Assembly (NCBI GenBank): GCA_017940465.1
Contig: JAGAYN010000031.1
Span: forward strand, 102,582 to 166,581
Direction: 5' to 3'
Length of the DNA stretch: 64,000 nucleotides
From: Bacteroidales bacterium
GTDB taxonomy: Bacteria > Bacteroidota > Bacteroidia > Bacteroidales > P3
The position numbers and the translations under genes are program-made. Position 1 is the first letter of the stretch, and every line of letters starts with the position of its first letter. The notes below the pieces were generated by a model. The model did no database searches and was not told the DNA's origin. It worked only from the letters and a program-made list of their open reading frames with translations. Positions 1 to 10,600 of the stretch are shown in pieces.

Positions 1-134
1 CGCGTGTCACCGACCACCGCATCGGTTGGAGCATGCACAACCTGCCCGACTTCATGGACGGCAATATCGAGGACTGTATCGAAGCCCTCCAGTTGGCAGA
101 GAATGCAGAGAAACTGAAAGCCTCCGTCGGCTGA
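1..134 (+). CDS. prfA: peptide chain release factor 1, C-terminal end only
   Basis: The frame starting at base 3 encodes a 43-residue tail beginning RVTDHRIGWSMHNL and ending in a stop at 132-134. RVTDHR followed by a short acidic region and ENAEKL is the usual C-terminus of bacterial RF1, which terminates translation at UAA/UAG on the ribosome. The GGQ catalytic loop and the rest lie left of the window. The gene converges on sppA, with 40 bases between the two stops. RF2 has a similar tail, so RF1 rather than RF2 is a family-level judgement. Confidence 0.8.
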   Translation, partial: RVTDHRIGWSMHNLPDFMDGNIEDCIEALQLAENAEKLKASVG

Positions 135-174
135 TGCCCGAATACGGAGGCTTCAGGGGTTTCTCGGCAGTGGT

Positions 175-1989
175 TCAGTCGCCGATGACGACGTAGGGCA
201 GGCGGGCTTGCAGACCGTTGCTGCCCGTGATGCACTGGATGTCCTGGTCGAGTTGCGACAGGGGCTTCCAATCCCTTGAGGCAACCCTCCACTTGACGGC
301 CATGCGCATCTTGGAGAACAGGGTGATGTCGTCGGCCGGTTCGTCGCCGAACAGTTCGCTCAACTGGGTCCATGGGTCTTTCTCCTTGGGGAATTCCTTG
401 ATGCTGTATGTCTCGATGCCTGCCTTCTGTGCAGCGATGTCGAGTGCCAGTCCGATGCCGCCCAGGGTGTCCACCAGTCCGATGCCTATCGCGTCGGCTC
501 CGGTCCACACACGGCCACGGGCGATACGGTGTACCGCCTCGGTGGTCATGCCGCGGCCTTCGGCTACACGGTTCAGGAACACCTTGTAGAAATCCTCTAC
601 ATTGCGTTCCATCATGGCCTTGGCGGTGGGGGAGAGCGGGCGGAAGAGAGTGAGGCCGCTGGCGTTGCGGTTGGTGCTGACGGTGTCGGTGGCGAGGCCG
701 AGTTTCTGCCGCATGAGTTTGCTGATATTCGGTATAGTACCGAAGACGCCGATGGAGCCAGTGATGGTGGTGGGCTGTGCCACGATGGCATCGGCCAGGC
801 ACGACATCTCATAGCCGGCCGAGGCCGCAAGGTCGCCCATGCTCACGACGACGGGCTTCTTTTCCCGCGCCTGGCGGACGGCATGGGTCATGCTTTCGCT
901 TGCGGTGGCGGAGCCTCCGGGGGAGTTCACGCGCAGCACGATGGCTTTCACGTTCTTGTCGTCGGAAGCCTGGCGGAGGGCCTTGACGATGTCGTCGCCA
1001 TAGACGCCGGTGGCTATGCCGCGTGCCCTGCCGTCCATCACATTGCCTTCGGCATAGATGACGGCTATCTTGTCTTTGGAGGTGGAGGGTGTGGATTTCA
1101 CCTTGGCCACATACTTGTCCAACGGCAGCAGTTGCTTGCCGCCGTGGGTTTGTTTAAGCATGTGGCGCACATCGGATTCAAAGCAGAGTGTGTCCACGAG
1201 GTGCGAGGAAAGCGCGTCGCTGGCCAGGTAGCCGATCAGGTTGTCGGCCACGGTGGCGAGTTGGCGGCTGGTGACGCCGCGGTCGGTGGCGATGGCCTCG
1301 GTGGCGGTGCTCCAGATGCTGGCGATATAGGCCCTCAGTTGTTCGCGGTTGGCTTCGCTCATGTGGTTCATGGTGTAGACTTCGCCGGCACTCTTGTAGG
1401 TGCAGCTTTCGGGCCGGATGAGCTGCATCTCTACGCCCAGTTTGTCGAACAGGTCTTTGTAGTACATCACTTCGGCGCCGATTCCCCGGAAGTCCACCAT
1501 GCCGGCAGGGTGCAGGCACACACGGTCGGCGGCGGAGCAGAGGTAGTAGCCCTCCTGGGAATAGGAGGTGGCGTAGCTGACGACGGGCTTGCCGCTGCTG
1601 CGGAAGCGGCTGATGGCATCGCGCAGTTCGGTCATGGAACCCCAGGAGAGGGTGCTGGTTCCCGGGTCGGAGATGAGGAGGCCGGCAATTTTGTCGTCGT
1701 CGATGGCGGCGAGGATGGCCCGTTCGGCGTCGATAAGGCCGGTGGACTTGCTTTCGCCAAGGCTCGCCATCAGTCCTCCGGGGGTGCGGTCGCCGCTGAT
1801 GCGGCCCAGGTCGACAGACAGAATGGAGCCTTTCATGACTGCGGTGGCGCTGCTGTTGCCACTGCTTCCGATGGCGGCTACCATGGCAATCATTATGATG
1901 AACATAATCAGTCCGCCCAGAATAGATACAATCACCACGCCGAGGGCAGAGGCCAGCATGGTCATACCGAAGCTTAATGGTTTTTTCAT
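175..1989 (-). CDS. sppA: signal peptide peptidase SppA, long (67K-type) form
   Basis: 604 residues, the length of the long SppA form with two S49 domains. A membrane segment lies at about residues 13-40 and the protein probably faces the periplasm. SppA digests signal peptides cleaved from exported proteins with a Ser/Lys dyad. The likely Lys is K199 (CTYKSAGE) and the likely nucleophile is S390 in DLAASAGYEM, with the conserved NSPGGS loop near 355 and TGSIGV after it. It lies 6 bases downstream of tex on the same strand, so the two are probably co-transcribed. Confidence 0.93.
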   Translation of the reverse strand: MKKPLSFGMTMLASALGVVIVSILGGLIMFIIMIAMVAAIGSSGNSSATAVMKGSILSVDLGRISGDRTPGGLMASLGESKSTGLIDAERAILAAIDDDKIAGLLISDPGTSTLSWGSMTELRDAISRFRSSGKPVVSYATSYSQEGYYLCSAADRVCLHPAGMVDFRGIGAEVMYYKDLFDKLGVEMQLIRPESCTYKSAGEVYTMNHMSEANREQLRAYIASIWSTATEAIATDRGVTSRQLATVADNLIGYLASDALSSHLVDTLCFESDVRHMLKQTHGGKQLLPLDKYVAKVKSTPSTSKDKIAVIYAEGNVMDGRARGIATGVYGDDIVKALRQASDDKNVKAIVLRVNSPGGSATASESMTHAVRQAREKKPVVVSMGDLAASAGYEMSCLADAIVAQPTTITGSIGVFGTIPNISKLMRQKLGLATDTVSTNRNASGLTLFRPLSPTAKAMMERNVEDFYKVFLNRVAEGRGMTTEAVHRIARGRVWTGADAIGIGLVDTLGGIGLALDIAAQKAGIETYSIKEFPKEKDPWTQLSELFGDEPADDITLFSKMRMAVKWRVASRDWKPLSQLDQDIQCITGSNGLQARLPYVVIGD

Positions 1990-1995
1990 AGTGCT

Positions 1996-4089
1996 TTATT
2001 CTATATTTTTCAAGGTAAGGCTTATGCGGCGACGGCGGAGGTCCACTTCGAGGACTTTCACCTTGAGGTGCTGGTGCAGGTGGACTACCTCGCCGGGGTC
2101 GTTCACGCGGCGGTTGGCCATCTGGCTGACGTGGATGAGACCGTCTTGGTGCACGCCTATGTCCACAAAGGCGCCGAAGGCGGTGATGTTGGTCACGATG
2201 CCGGGCAGCACCATTCCCTCCTTCACGTCCTCCAGCCGCGTTACATTCTTGTCGAATTCAAACACCTCGAACTTGGCCCTGGGGTCGAGTCCGGGTTTCT
2301 CCAGTTCCTTCATGATGTCCTGCAGGGTGGGCAGGCCGCAGTCGTCAGAAGTGAAGTCCTGCAGGTGGATTTTCGACCGCAGTTCTTTGTCCTTCATCAC
2401 GGTCTCCACGTCAGCTCCCACACTCGTGGCCATCCGTTCCACCAGGGCGTAGCGCTCGGGATGCACGGCGCTGCGGTCGAGAGGGTTTGTGGATTCGCGC
2501 ACGCGCAGGAAGCCGGCGCATTGCTCGAAGGCTTTCTCGCCCAGCCCTTTCACCTTTTTCAGGCTCTGCCGGTCGGCAAAGGCGCCGTTCTGGTTGCGGT
2601 GGGCCACTATCTTGTTTGCCAGCGCCGGCCCTATGCCGCTGACGTAGGAAAGCAGCTCGCGGCTGGCGGTGTTGAGTTCCACGCCCACGCTGTTCACGCA
2701 GGACACCACGGTGTCGGCCAGGCTTTCGGAGAGCATCTTCTGGTCCACATCGTGCTGGTATTGGCCTACGCCGATGCTTTTGGGGTCGATTTTCACCAGT
2801 TCGCTCAAGGGGTCCATCAGGCGGCGGCCGATGCTGACGGCGCCGCGCACAGTGACATCGTAGTCGGGGAACTCGCGGCGGGCTACCTCGCTGGCGCTGT
2901 AGACCGAGGCGCCGGCTTCGCTCACGCTGACGGCGATGACTTTGTTCTTGAAGCGGCACCGTTGCACCACCTCCTCGGTCTCGCGACCGGCGGTGCCGTT
3001 GCCGATGGCGATGGCCTCGATGTGGAATGCCTCTACCAGGGCTTCCAGTTTGTCCACCGCCGCGCGTTCTTCGCGGACCGAGGTGAAGGGGTAGATGGTC
3101 TCGTTGTGGAGCAGTTGGCCTTGCGCGTCGAGGCACACCACCTTGCAGCCTGTGCGGAATCCGGGGTCGATGGCGAGGGTGCGCTTCTGTCCCATGGGGG
3201 CGGCCAGGAGCAGCTGGCGAAGGTTTTCGGCGAAGACGCGGATGGCCTCCTTGTCGGCCTTCTCTTTCAGTTGGTTGCGGAATTCGGTCTCTATCGAGGG
3301 CCCTATGAGGCGTTTGTAGCCGTCGGCGATGGATAACTGTATCTGTCTGGCGCAGTTGTCGTTCTTCACCCTGACGGCATCTGTCAGCACGCCGACAGCC
3401 TCCTCGTCGCTTTCCGGCCTCACGTGCACTTTGAGCACACCGGCCTCTTCGCCGCGGAAGAGGGCGAGGATGCGGTGCGAGGGGGCACGGTGGATGGGCT
3501 CCTTCCAGTCGATCCATGATTCGAACTTGCCCACCCGTTCGTCGTCCGGGTCCACGCCGCGGGCCAGTGCCGAGGAGAGCATGGCCTTGCGCCTGAACAC
3601 GTTGCGGACACGGTTGCGGCTGGCGGCATCCTCGTTGATGCGTTCGGCGATGATGTCGCGGGCGCCCTGCAGGGCTTCCTCGTCCCATTGTTGCCACTGG
3701 CCGCGCTGGATGGCGTCGGCCACGGGTTCGTAGCCTTTCTCGATGGCGATGGTGGCGCGGGTGCGCCGCTTGGGGCGGTAGGGGAGGTAGAGGTCCTCCA
3801 GGTCGGTCATGCTTTCCGCCGCCTCTATCTTCGCCTTCAGTTCGGGGGAGAGTTTCCCCTGTTCCTCAATGCTTTGCAACACCGCTTCGCGACGCTTGTC
3901 CAGTTCCTTGAGGCGGAGCAGGAGGTCGCGGATGGCGGCTATCTGCACCTCGTTGAGGCTGCCGGTAGCCTCCTTGCGGTAGCGTGCGATGAAGGGAACG
4001 GTGGCTCCCTGCTCAAGAAGTTCTATTGTTTTTTCTACCTGTCGCTGGCTGATTTCCAGCCGGTTGGATATGATTGCGGCATAATTCAT
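1996..4089 (-). CDS. tex: Tex family RNA-binding transcription accessory protein
   Basis: 697 residues with full Tex architecture: N-terminal helical domain starting MNYAAIISNRLEISQRQVEKT, a YqgF-like RNase H fold (TLAIDPGFRTGCKVV), helix-hairpin-helix region (LLSYVSGIGPALANKIV), and a C-terminal S1 RNA-binding domain from about residue 615 (GIVTNITAFGAFVDIGVHQDG). Tex binds nucleic acids and is linked to transcription and ribosome-associated functions. It heads an operon with sppA. The promoter box sits only four bases from the ATG, so the mRNA may be leaderless. Confidence 0.93.
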   Translation of the reverse strand: MNYAAIISNRLEISQRQVEKTIELLEQGATVPFIARYRKEATGSLNEVQIAAIRDLLLRLKELDKRREAVLQSIEEQGKLSPELKAKIEAAESMTDLEDLYLPYRPKRRTRATIAIEKGYEPVADAIQRGQWQQWDEEALQGARDIIAERINEDAASRNRVRNVFRRKAMLSSALARGVDPDDERVGKFESWIDWKEPIHRAPSHRILALFRGEEAGVLKVHVRPESDEEAVGVLTDAVRVKNDNCARQIQLSIADGYKRLIGPSIETEFRNQLKEKADKEAIRVFAENLRQLLLAAPMGQKRTLAIDPGFRTGCKVVCLDAQGQLLHNETIYPFTSVREERAAVDKLEALVEAFHIEAIAIGNGTAGRETEEVVQRCRFKNKVIAVSVSEAGASVYSASEVARREFPDYDVTVRGAVSIGRRLMDPLSELVKIDPKSIGVGQYQHDVDQKMLSESLADTVVSCVNSVGVELNTASRELLSYVSGIGPALANKIVAHRNQNGAFADRQSLKKVKGLGEKAFEQCAGFLRVRESTNPLDRSAVHPERYALVERMATSVGADVETVMKDKELRSKIHLQDFTSDDCGLPTLQDIMKELEKPGLDPRAKFEVFEFDKNVTRLEDVKEGMVLPGIVTNITAFGAFVDIGVHQDGLIHVSQMANRRVNDPGEVVHLHQHLKVKVLEVDLRRRRISLTLKNIE

Positions 4090-4093
4090 GATG

Positions 4094-4101
4094 CAAAGTT
4101 A
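4094..4101 (-). promoter_or_regulatory. Bacteroidota -7 box for tex-sppA
   Basis: The minus strand reads TAACTTTG, matching TAnnTTTG. Only four bases separate the box from the tex start codon, so transcription would begin at or next to the ATG. Confidence 0.6.
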
Positions 4102-4132
4102 CAAAAAAATTCTGTATGTGAAAAAAAATGTG

Positions 4133-4140
4133 TAATTTTG
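4133..4140 (+). promoter_or_regulatory. Bacteroidota -7 box for the T9SS cargo gene
   Basis: TAATTTTG, 28 bases before the start codon at 4169. A weak TCTG lies about 18 bases upstream in the -33 position. Confidence 0.6.
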
Positions 4141-4168
4141 CCCCCACAACCAATTAAAAAAACACAAG

Positions 4169-6091
4169 ATGAAAAAAACACTATTACTTCTGGCAGCAGC
4201 ATTGGTATGCAGCGCCATGACCGCCCAAACCTTCTTCCAGGAGGATTTCAGCGGCGTATCCGTCAACAACCAGACCGGAATCGGAGCCGTGCCATCGACG
4301 TGGGTGACCTACGGCGACGGGATGGCCAATTACCAAAACTACGTGCAGAACTACGGTTTCACGAGCGACAGCTGGTTCGTGTACGGCACGTCGAATCCGG
4401 CGGCCCTGTCGATTTCGTATAAGGCACAGGCTGCACCGAGCGACCGCTGGCTGGTGACACCTGCCATCACGATGCCTTCCGCGGCAGCCCCGGCAGGCAG
4501 CACCTACGCCCTTACCTTCTGGGCAGGCGGAAATGACGACCAGAATCCCGAGGAACTGGATGTGCGCATCTCCACCACCGGCACTGCCAAGGCCGACTTC
4601 ACCACGCTCGGTTCGTTCTCTATCGGTTCTTCCAACGCGGGCGCTTTCATGGTGCCGCTGTCGAACTATGCCGGGCAGACCATCCACATCGCCTTTGTCA
4701 ACAAGGGCGACGGCTGGTTCCTGTTCCTCGACAACATCAAGGTGGAGGTCCTCTCCAACAACAACCTTGAGGTACCCACCATCGTGGCCCCGCTTTTTTC
4801 GGAATCCAGCGTGGAGGTGGCCGTCGTAAACACTGGTGCAGAGCCGCTGACCGGTTTTGAGTATTCCTACACTATCAACGGTACCACCGTCTCCAACCAG
4901 AGTGTCAGCGGTATCTCGTTGAACTACAGCGACTACTATGTGGTAAACGTCCCCCTCGGCACCTACGGCCCTGCCTCCATCGAGTTCACCGCCAGCAATC
5001 CCAGCGGTCAAGCCCCCTCCGTCTCTTCCACCTCCAGGGGAAGCACCAATGTCGTCGACCCCAACGCCACCACCACCCGCACCACCCTGCTGGAGCATTT
5101 CACCACAGCACTGTGTGTCTTTTGCCCTGCCGGACACGAGCGCCTTGGCAATTCCATGCCCGGCTTTGAGGAGAAGATAGCCTGGGTGTCTCACCATTCC
5201 GGCTACGGCACCGATGGCCTCACAATCAACGCCTCGCGCAGCCTTGAGGTGCTCTTCGGCAACGGCGGCCCCTTTGCTCCGGCCATGTGCCTCGACCGCA
5301 ACCAGGCCTTTGTGAAAGGCGGCTACGACGGCGTGGTGGGCAACGTGTCAAACGAGAACGATATCCGCCAGCTCTTCACCGCCGCCTCCAACACTCCCGC
5401 CGTGGCCACCATCAACATGAGCGACCTCGGATTCGACCCCCAGACCAACACCCTCACCGTCACCGTCAGCGGCCAGTTCCTCGGCAACTATGAGTTCGAC
5501 CGTCTCGGCCTCAACCTCTACCTGGTTCAGGACGGCATCGTCATGGCACAGAAGGACCAACAGGCCACCTTGGAGAACTACGTGCACAACCACGCCCTGC
5601 GCGCCAACATCACCACCGACGTGGCCGGCGACACCACCGCCTTTACCTCCAACACCGTCCATGCGGGCGACACCTACAGCAAGACCTACACCTACACCCT
5701 CCCCAGCTCCAACTATGCCATCCTCCCCGAGAACTGCCGCCTGGTGGCCTTCATCAACAACTTCGGCTACTCCTACAGCCGCCTCAACGTGCTCAACGCC
5801 TGCCAGAGCGGCCCCCTCACCGGGAGCGTCTCCATCCGCACCGCCGACGAGGCCAGCATCAACGTCCGCACCTATCCCAACCCTGCCACCGAAATGGCCT
5901 ACATCTCCGCCGAGAGCGTCATCCGCAGCATCCGTGTGGTCAATGCCCTGGGACAGACCGTGTTGAACCAGGAGAACGTCAATGCCGACATCGTGGAGCT
6001 CCGCGCCTCCGAGATGGAGCCCGGCATGTACATCGTCACCATCCAGACCGACAACGGCACCGCCAGCCAGCGCCTCAACGTCGTCCGCTAA
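4169..6091 (+). CDS. secreted Omp28-like protein with T9SS sorting domain
   Basis: 640 residues. Signal peptide MKKTLLLLAAALVCSAMTAQ. Residues about 21-195 resemble a choice-of-anchor/cleaved-adhesin jelly roll (WLVTPAITMP, WFLFLDNIKVEVL). The middle resembles Omp28-related proteins, with a thioredoxin-like TLLEHFTTALCVFCPAGHE carrying a CxxC. The end is a type A T9SS sorting domain (YPNPATEMAYIS to GMYIVTIQTDNG). It is therefore expected to cross the outer membrane by T9SS and be surface attached or released. Its ligand is unknown. It stands alone between its own promoter and a terminator. Confidence 0.82.
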   Translation: MKKTLLLLAAALVCSAMTAQTFFQEDFSGVSVNNQTGIGAVPSTWVTYGDGMANYQNYVQNYGFTSDSWFVYGTSNPAALSISYKAQAAPSDRWLVTPAITMPSAAAPAGSTYALTFWAGGNDDQNPEELDVRISTTGTAKADFTTLGSFSIGSSNAGAFMVPLSNYAGQTIHIAFVNKGDGWFLFLDNIKVEVLSNNNLEVPTIVAPLFSESSVEVAVVNTGAEPLTGFEYSYTINGTTVSNQSVSGISLNYSDYYVVNVPLGTYGPASIEFTASNPSGQAPSVSSTSRGSTNVVDPNATTTRTTLLEHFTTALCVFCPAGHERLGNSMPGFEEKIAWVSHHSGYGTDGLTINASRSLEVLFGNGGPFAPAMCLDRNQAFVKGGYDGVVGNVSNENDIRQLFTAASNTPAVATINMSDLGFDPQTNTLTVTVSGQFLGNYEFDRLGLNLYLVQDGIVMAQKDQQATLENYVHNHALRANITTDVAGDTTAFTSNTVHAGDTYSKTYTYTLPSSNYAILPENCRLVAFINNFGYSYSRLNVLNACQSGPLTGSVSIRTADEASINVRTYPNPATEMAYISAESVIRSIRVVNALGQTVLNQENVNADIVELRASEMEPGMYIVTIQTDNGTASQRLNVVR

Positions 6092-6119
6092 CGACCGAGG
6101 CCGATGGCCTACCCCATCC

Positions 6120-6154
6120 AGAGGAGGATCCCCGCCAGGGACCCTCCTCTTTTT
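6120..6154 (+). terminator. rho-independent terminator after the T9SS cargo gene
   Basis: AGAGGAGG (6120-6127) pairs with CCTCCTCT (6143-6150), followed by TTTTT. Confidence 0.75.
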
Positions 6155-6216
6155 GTACCCCTCGCTACCCACCCTCCACCCACCTCCCTGCCACCTCCCT
6201 GCCACACACCAGGGAG

Positions 6217-6310
6217 GGAAGAAGAGAGGAAGAAGAGGGTGCCTCCAACAGGCTGTGAAACAGCCTGTTGTAAAACTGCCGTTTGGGCCCGTTTTCGGCA
6301 TTTTGAACGA
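6217..6310 (+). repeat. interspersed intergenic repeat, copy A
   Basis: Shares an ordered series of blocks with the minus strand of 32020-32124: GGAAGAAGAG, AAGAAGAGG, CCTC, a GCTGT half-hairpin, CCTGTTG, then TGTTTTCGG or CGTTTTCGG and a T-rich end. Copies differ at many positions. Confidence 0.45.
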
Positions 6311-6416
6311 AAAATTTCCGCCCCGGAACGCCCCCTTTCCGGGCGATATTTTTTTTGCTCCGGAGGCAATAAAGGGGGCGAAGGGTCGTTATAGCACAAA
6401 TGAAATATATAAAAAG

Positions 6417-7013
6417 ATGAAAAAGACACTTGCACTCCTCCTCCTGGCCTTGAGCTGCACGGCAGCTTTCTCGCAGCAGGTGGCCTCGCGCGCCAAGGCC
6501 ATGCGCATGCTCGCCTTCAGCCGGCCAGAGTATATGATAAAAGATATCAAGGTCTATACCGACACGATGACGGTCTACTCCATGTCCGACCAGGTTATCT
6601 ACCCCTTCGGCGTGTGGGAGTCGATGGAGCACTACATCACGGAGAACCAGCTCCATTGGTATCGCGAAAGCGGCTATAAGAAGTACTTCGACTCGATGGA
6701 GGTCTCCATCAACCGCATGAGCAGGCTGGACGACAGCTACCTGGACCTCTTCTATTCCATCTGGACCCGCAAGGTGGAGGTGCTGGCCGGGCGGGTGAAC
6801 GACCCGGAGGTGGTGCTGGCGAACGGGCTCCATGTGGGGGTGTCGAAGGACGAGGTGTTCCACGTGTTCTTCAAGAAATACCCCAAGTCCTACACCGCCG
6901 ACGTGGCGGTGCTGAAGGTGGTCTCCGCCGCTGGCGAGGTGGCCGAGATATATACCTTCAAAGGGCAGAAACTGAGGCATATCAAGGTAGAGACTGCCTA
7001 TAAATACTATTAG
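6417..7013 (+). CDS. secreted protein of unknown function
   Basis: 198 residues. I start it at the ATG opening MKKTLALLLLALSCTAAFSQQ, a clear signal peptide, although an open frame extends further upstream without good starts. The mature part is mixed and charged, without recognised domains (IKDIKVYTDTMTVYSMSDQ, DPEVVLANGLHVGVSKDEVF). Its TAG stop overlaps the GTG start of nadD by one base, so the two genes are co-transcribed and possibly translationally coupled. Confidence 0.7.
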   Translation: MKKTLALLLLALSCTAAFSQQVASRAKAMRMLAFSRPEYMIKDIKVYTDTMTVYSMSDQVIYPFGVWESMEHYITENQLHWYRESGYKKYFDSMEVSINRMSRLDDSYLDLFYSIWTRKVEVLAGRVNDPEVVLANGLHVGVSKDEVFHVFFKKYPKSYTADVAVLKVVSAAGEVAEIYTFKGQKLRHIKVETAYKYY

Positions 7014-7591
7014 TGAAAAGCACCGCCCTCTTCTTCGGTTCGTTCAACCCCATCCATGTGGGGCACCTCATCATTGCCAACACCATACTCCGGCAGGAGG
7101 GCATCGATGAGGTGTGGCTTGTGGTGAGTCCGCAGAATCCGTTGAAGGAGCGTTCCTCGCTGCTGCCCAACCACCACCGGCTGCAGATGGTGCGCCGCGC
7201 CATCGATGACAACTACCGTCTCCGCGCATGCGACATAGAGATGCACCTGCCTGTGCCGAGTTACACCGTGGTGACCCTCGCGGCCCTGGAGGAGAAGTAT
7301 CCCGACCGGCAGTTCTGCCTCGTCATGGGGTCCGACAACCTCGATACGCTCCACCGCTGGCGCAATTACCAGCACCTCCTCGACCACTACCGCATCCTGG
7401 TCTATCCCCGCCCGGGCAGCGAGCAGAGCCCCCTGCGCTCGCATCCGGCTGTGACAATGGTGGATGTGCCGATGATAGACATCTCCTCCACCTACATACG
7501 CACCCTCATACAGGCTGGCCAGGATGTGCGCTACCTCCTCACAGAGCCTGTCTACAAGTATCTCACCGAGATGCACTTTTACGAACATTGA
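7013..7591 (+). CDS. nadD: nicotinate-nucleotide adenylyltransferase
   Basis: 192 residues, normal for NadD, which makes nicotinate adenine dinucleotide from NaMN and ATP in NAD synthesis. The nucleotidyltransferase motif FGSFNPIHVGHL is at residues 7-18, and ISSTYIR near residue 160 is the second conserved motif. The start is GTG, overlapping the preceding stop in TAGTG. The next gene begins 14 bases after the stop. Confidence 0.95.
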   Translation: MKSTALFFGSFNPIHVGHLIIANTILRQEGIDEVWLVVSPQNPLKERSSLLPNHHRLQMVRRAIDDNYRLRACDIEMHLPVPSYTVVTLAALEEKYPDRQFCLVMGSDNLDTLHRWRNYQHLLDHYRILVYPRPGSEQSPLRSHPAVTMVDVPMIDISSTYIRTLIQAGQDVRYLLTEPVYKYLTEMHFYEH

Positions 7592-7605
7592 AACCGCAAA
7601 GCCCT

Positions 7606-10600
7606 ATGAATACAAGACCCCTCGCACTGCTGTGTGCCCTGCTGATCGGCCTGACATCCGTGGCCCAGAAACCCAAGACGGTGGAGTTCTCCGCCGCCGG
7701 ACTGCCGGACGAGTTGCTCGAATACATGAACAAGTCCACCTCCGACAGCGACCGGCAAAAGGAAAACACCAAGACGCTGAAGGCATTCAAGCCTGTCTAT
7801 GGCTCGTTGGACGGCGCCATGCAGCAGCGCATAGCGGAGCTGTATACCTATGGTGTCAAGGCCAAGCTCAAGGGCAATCCCGACATGTGCAACCTCACCA
7901 GGGCGCTGACTGCCTATGCCTCCACCCCCGGCAACGGGGCCAATTTCGACGCTTTCGTCAAGGGATTGGAGCAGATGAAGCAGAAGTCGGCCAAAGCCAA
8001 GGGAGTGAATGAGTATGTGGACTTCTGCCAAGGGCTGCTCGACGAGCGGGTGCTCTACAAGAGCAACTCCTGCGAGTGGCGCTTCGCCAAGGGCACACCG
8101 TTCAACTTGGAGGTGAAGGGTGGCGCGGTGCTGGTGCGGTTCGACGTGCCGGCCGACCTCAATTACTTCTCCAACAAGGACCACAATGTCATCCGTTCCA
8201 CTACGGGAGTCTACGACTACAAGGAGAACCGCTGGAAAGGAAAGGGGGGGCGTGTGGACTGGGCACGTACCGGCTTGCCGGCTGCCGATTGCTATGCCGA
8301 CCTGGCATCGTACGAGTTGGAAACCAAGTTCCCCAAGTTCAAGGCCGATTCCGTGATGTTTGTCAATGTGCGCTACTTCGACAACCCCATCCCGGGCCGT
8401 CTGGAGGAGGCCCTGTCCAACGTCATGGCGCCTGAGAAATACAACTATCCACGCTTCCGTTCCTACCAGCGCGACTTCGTCATCAAGGACATCATGCCCG
8501 AGGTGGACTACAGCGGCAGCTTTATGATGAACGGTTCCAAGTTCATCACCGCCAGCAGCAAGCATCCCGCCCGCCTGATTTTCAACCAGGGGGGCAAGCC
8601 CCGCCTGGCCGTTACCTCGCTCAAGTTCACCGTCACTCCGGAACGTATGCATGCCGAGAACGCCACGGTGGCCCTCTTTGTCGGCAAGGAGGACTCTATT
8701 GCCAACACGGGTATAACCGTGCGTTATGTTCCGGCAGACAAGCAGGTGGTGCTGGTGAACGATTCCAAGCGTAACTTCTACAGCCCCTATATCGACACTT
8801 ATCACCAGCTGGATATCTACAGCGAGTCGCTGGTGTGGAGGGTGGATCGCGACGAGGTGCTCTTCTCCAACCTGGGGGCGGCGGGCGCGGTGAGCAGCAA
8901 CACCTTCGAGTCGAGCAGCTACTACACCTTCTCCAAGTATCGCCAAATCAAGGGTATCGACCAGGAAAGCCCTGTGGCAAGGGTGTATGACTACTCGCGC
9001 TCCGTGGGGTCCGAGTTCGGAGTGCAGGGGTTTTCCAACCACCTGGGGCTTGACATGAGCCAGACGCTGCTGATGATACACACCCTTTCGCGTCACGGTC
9101 TGGTCTCGTTCAACGAGATTACGGGCAGGGTGTACGTGAAGGAGAAGCTGATTGACTACCACAAAGCCTTCTCGCGCAGCAAGGATTTCGACTATGATGC
9201 GCTCACACTGGAGTCCACGGCGGCAGGTACCAACGCCCGGTTGAGTATCGAGGACGGTCTGCTGCACGTCCGGGGGGTGAGTCAATTCGTGGTCTCCGAC
9301 AGCCAGTCGGTGGTGGTGTATCCTGATTCGCTGACGGGCAACATGGTCACCGTGGGGCAGAATCGCACCCTGCATTTCAGCGGGCGCATCAATGTGGGCA
9401 AGTTCATCCTTACGGTCAAGGATGCCGACTTCTCGTACGAGGACTTCAGTTTCAACATGCCTACCATAGAGCGTATGGAGTTCTATGTGCCTGATTTCAA
9501 GGATAACAAGTATGAGCAGTTGGTCCGCACACCGCTGAACAACCTGGTGGGTACGCTGGCAGTGGACAAGCCGGATAACCACAACGGGCTGACCAAGAAC
9601 AAGGAGTATCCCATCTTCAAGAGTACGGAGAACAGCTTTGTCTACTACGACCGGCCTGAAATCCAGGGTCGTCAGTACGACCGCGAGCGGTTCTACTACA
9701 CGCTGCATCCGTTCACGATAAACAGTATGCTGGACTTTGTCACGGACAGCCTCCAGTTCAACGGTGTACTCACCTCGGCCGGCATCTTTCCGGACATCAA
9801 GGAGCCGCTCCGTGTGCAGAAAGACTACTATCTGGGCTTCCGCACAGCCACGCCGGCAGGCGGCTACCCTGCCTATGGCGGCAAGGGAACCTACAGCAAC
9901 AAAATCAGTCTCGACCACAACGGATTGCGCGGAGCGGGTGCGGTGGGCTACTTGGTGTCCCATTCCACCTCCAAGGACTACCTCTTCCTGCCGGATTCGA
10001 TGGTGGCTGTGACCGACACTTTCAGCGTCAAGGAGGAGCAGGGCTTCCCCGACATCCGCAACGGCCGTGCGTCCATGCACTGGCTTCCCTACCAGGATTC
10101 GATGGCTGTGGCCACGCTGGACAAGGGGCGTCCGTTCTCCATGTACCGTGGCGATGCCTCGCTGCGTGGCCGTGTGGCCCTGATGCCACAGGGGGCGTCG
10201 GCGGCCGGCACTGCCGTGGTGCGCGAGGGCACCTTCGAGTCGAAGCATTTCGCCCTCGCTTCGCGCGAGATGAGTGCCAACGTGAGCAACTTCACCTTGC
10301 GCAGCACGAAGTTCAACACCGTGGCCTTCACGGCTACCGACATCGCCTCCAATGTCAACTACGACACCCGCCGCGCCGACCTGCAGTCGAAGCAAGGGCC
10401 TGTGCGCACCGAGCTGCAGCTGGTCCAGTACGAGGCCTGGGCCGACCGCTTCTCGTGGGAGATGGACCGCAAGGAACTGGATCTCCTGAACTCCACGCGC
10501 GAGACCTCCGAGGGGATGGAGAGCATGGACATACGGATGCGCCTGCAGAAGGCGTCCGACATGCCGGGGGTACGCTTTGTCAGCACCGACCCCGCGCAGC

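Larger units (their letters stand above)
6092..6416. other. intergenic region with an interspersed repeat copy
   Basis: No convincing gene. After the terminator comes a purine-rich GGAAGAAGAG duplication (from 6217) and a perfect 10-bp hairpin, CAACAGGCTG (6246-6255) with CAGCCTGTTG (6261-6270). Positions 6217 to about 6310 are related to the reverse complement of about 32020-32124. An AT-rich stretch precedes the next start codon, but I see no clear TAnnTTTG box. Confidence 0.5.

Noticed and set aside
529-3336. Plus-strand frames across sppA and tex
   Set aside because: Antisense shadows of clearly assigned genes.
5982-6416. Extended N-terminus of the 198-residue secreted protein
   Set aside because: The upstream part overlaps the T9SS gene end and its terminator, while the internal ATG opens a clear signal peptide.
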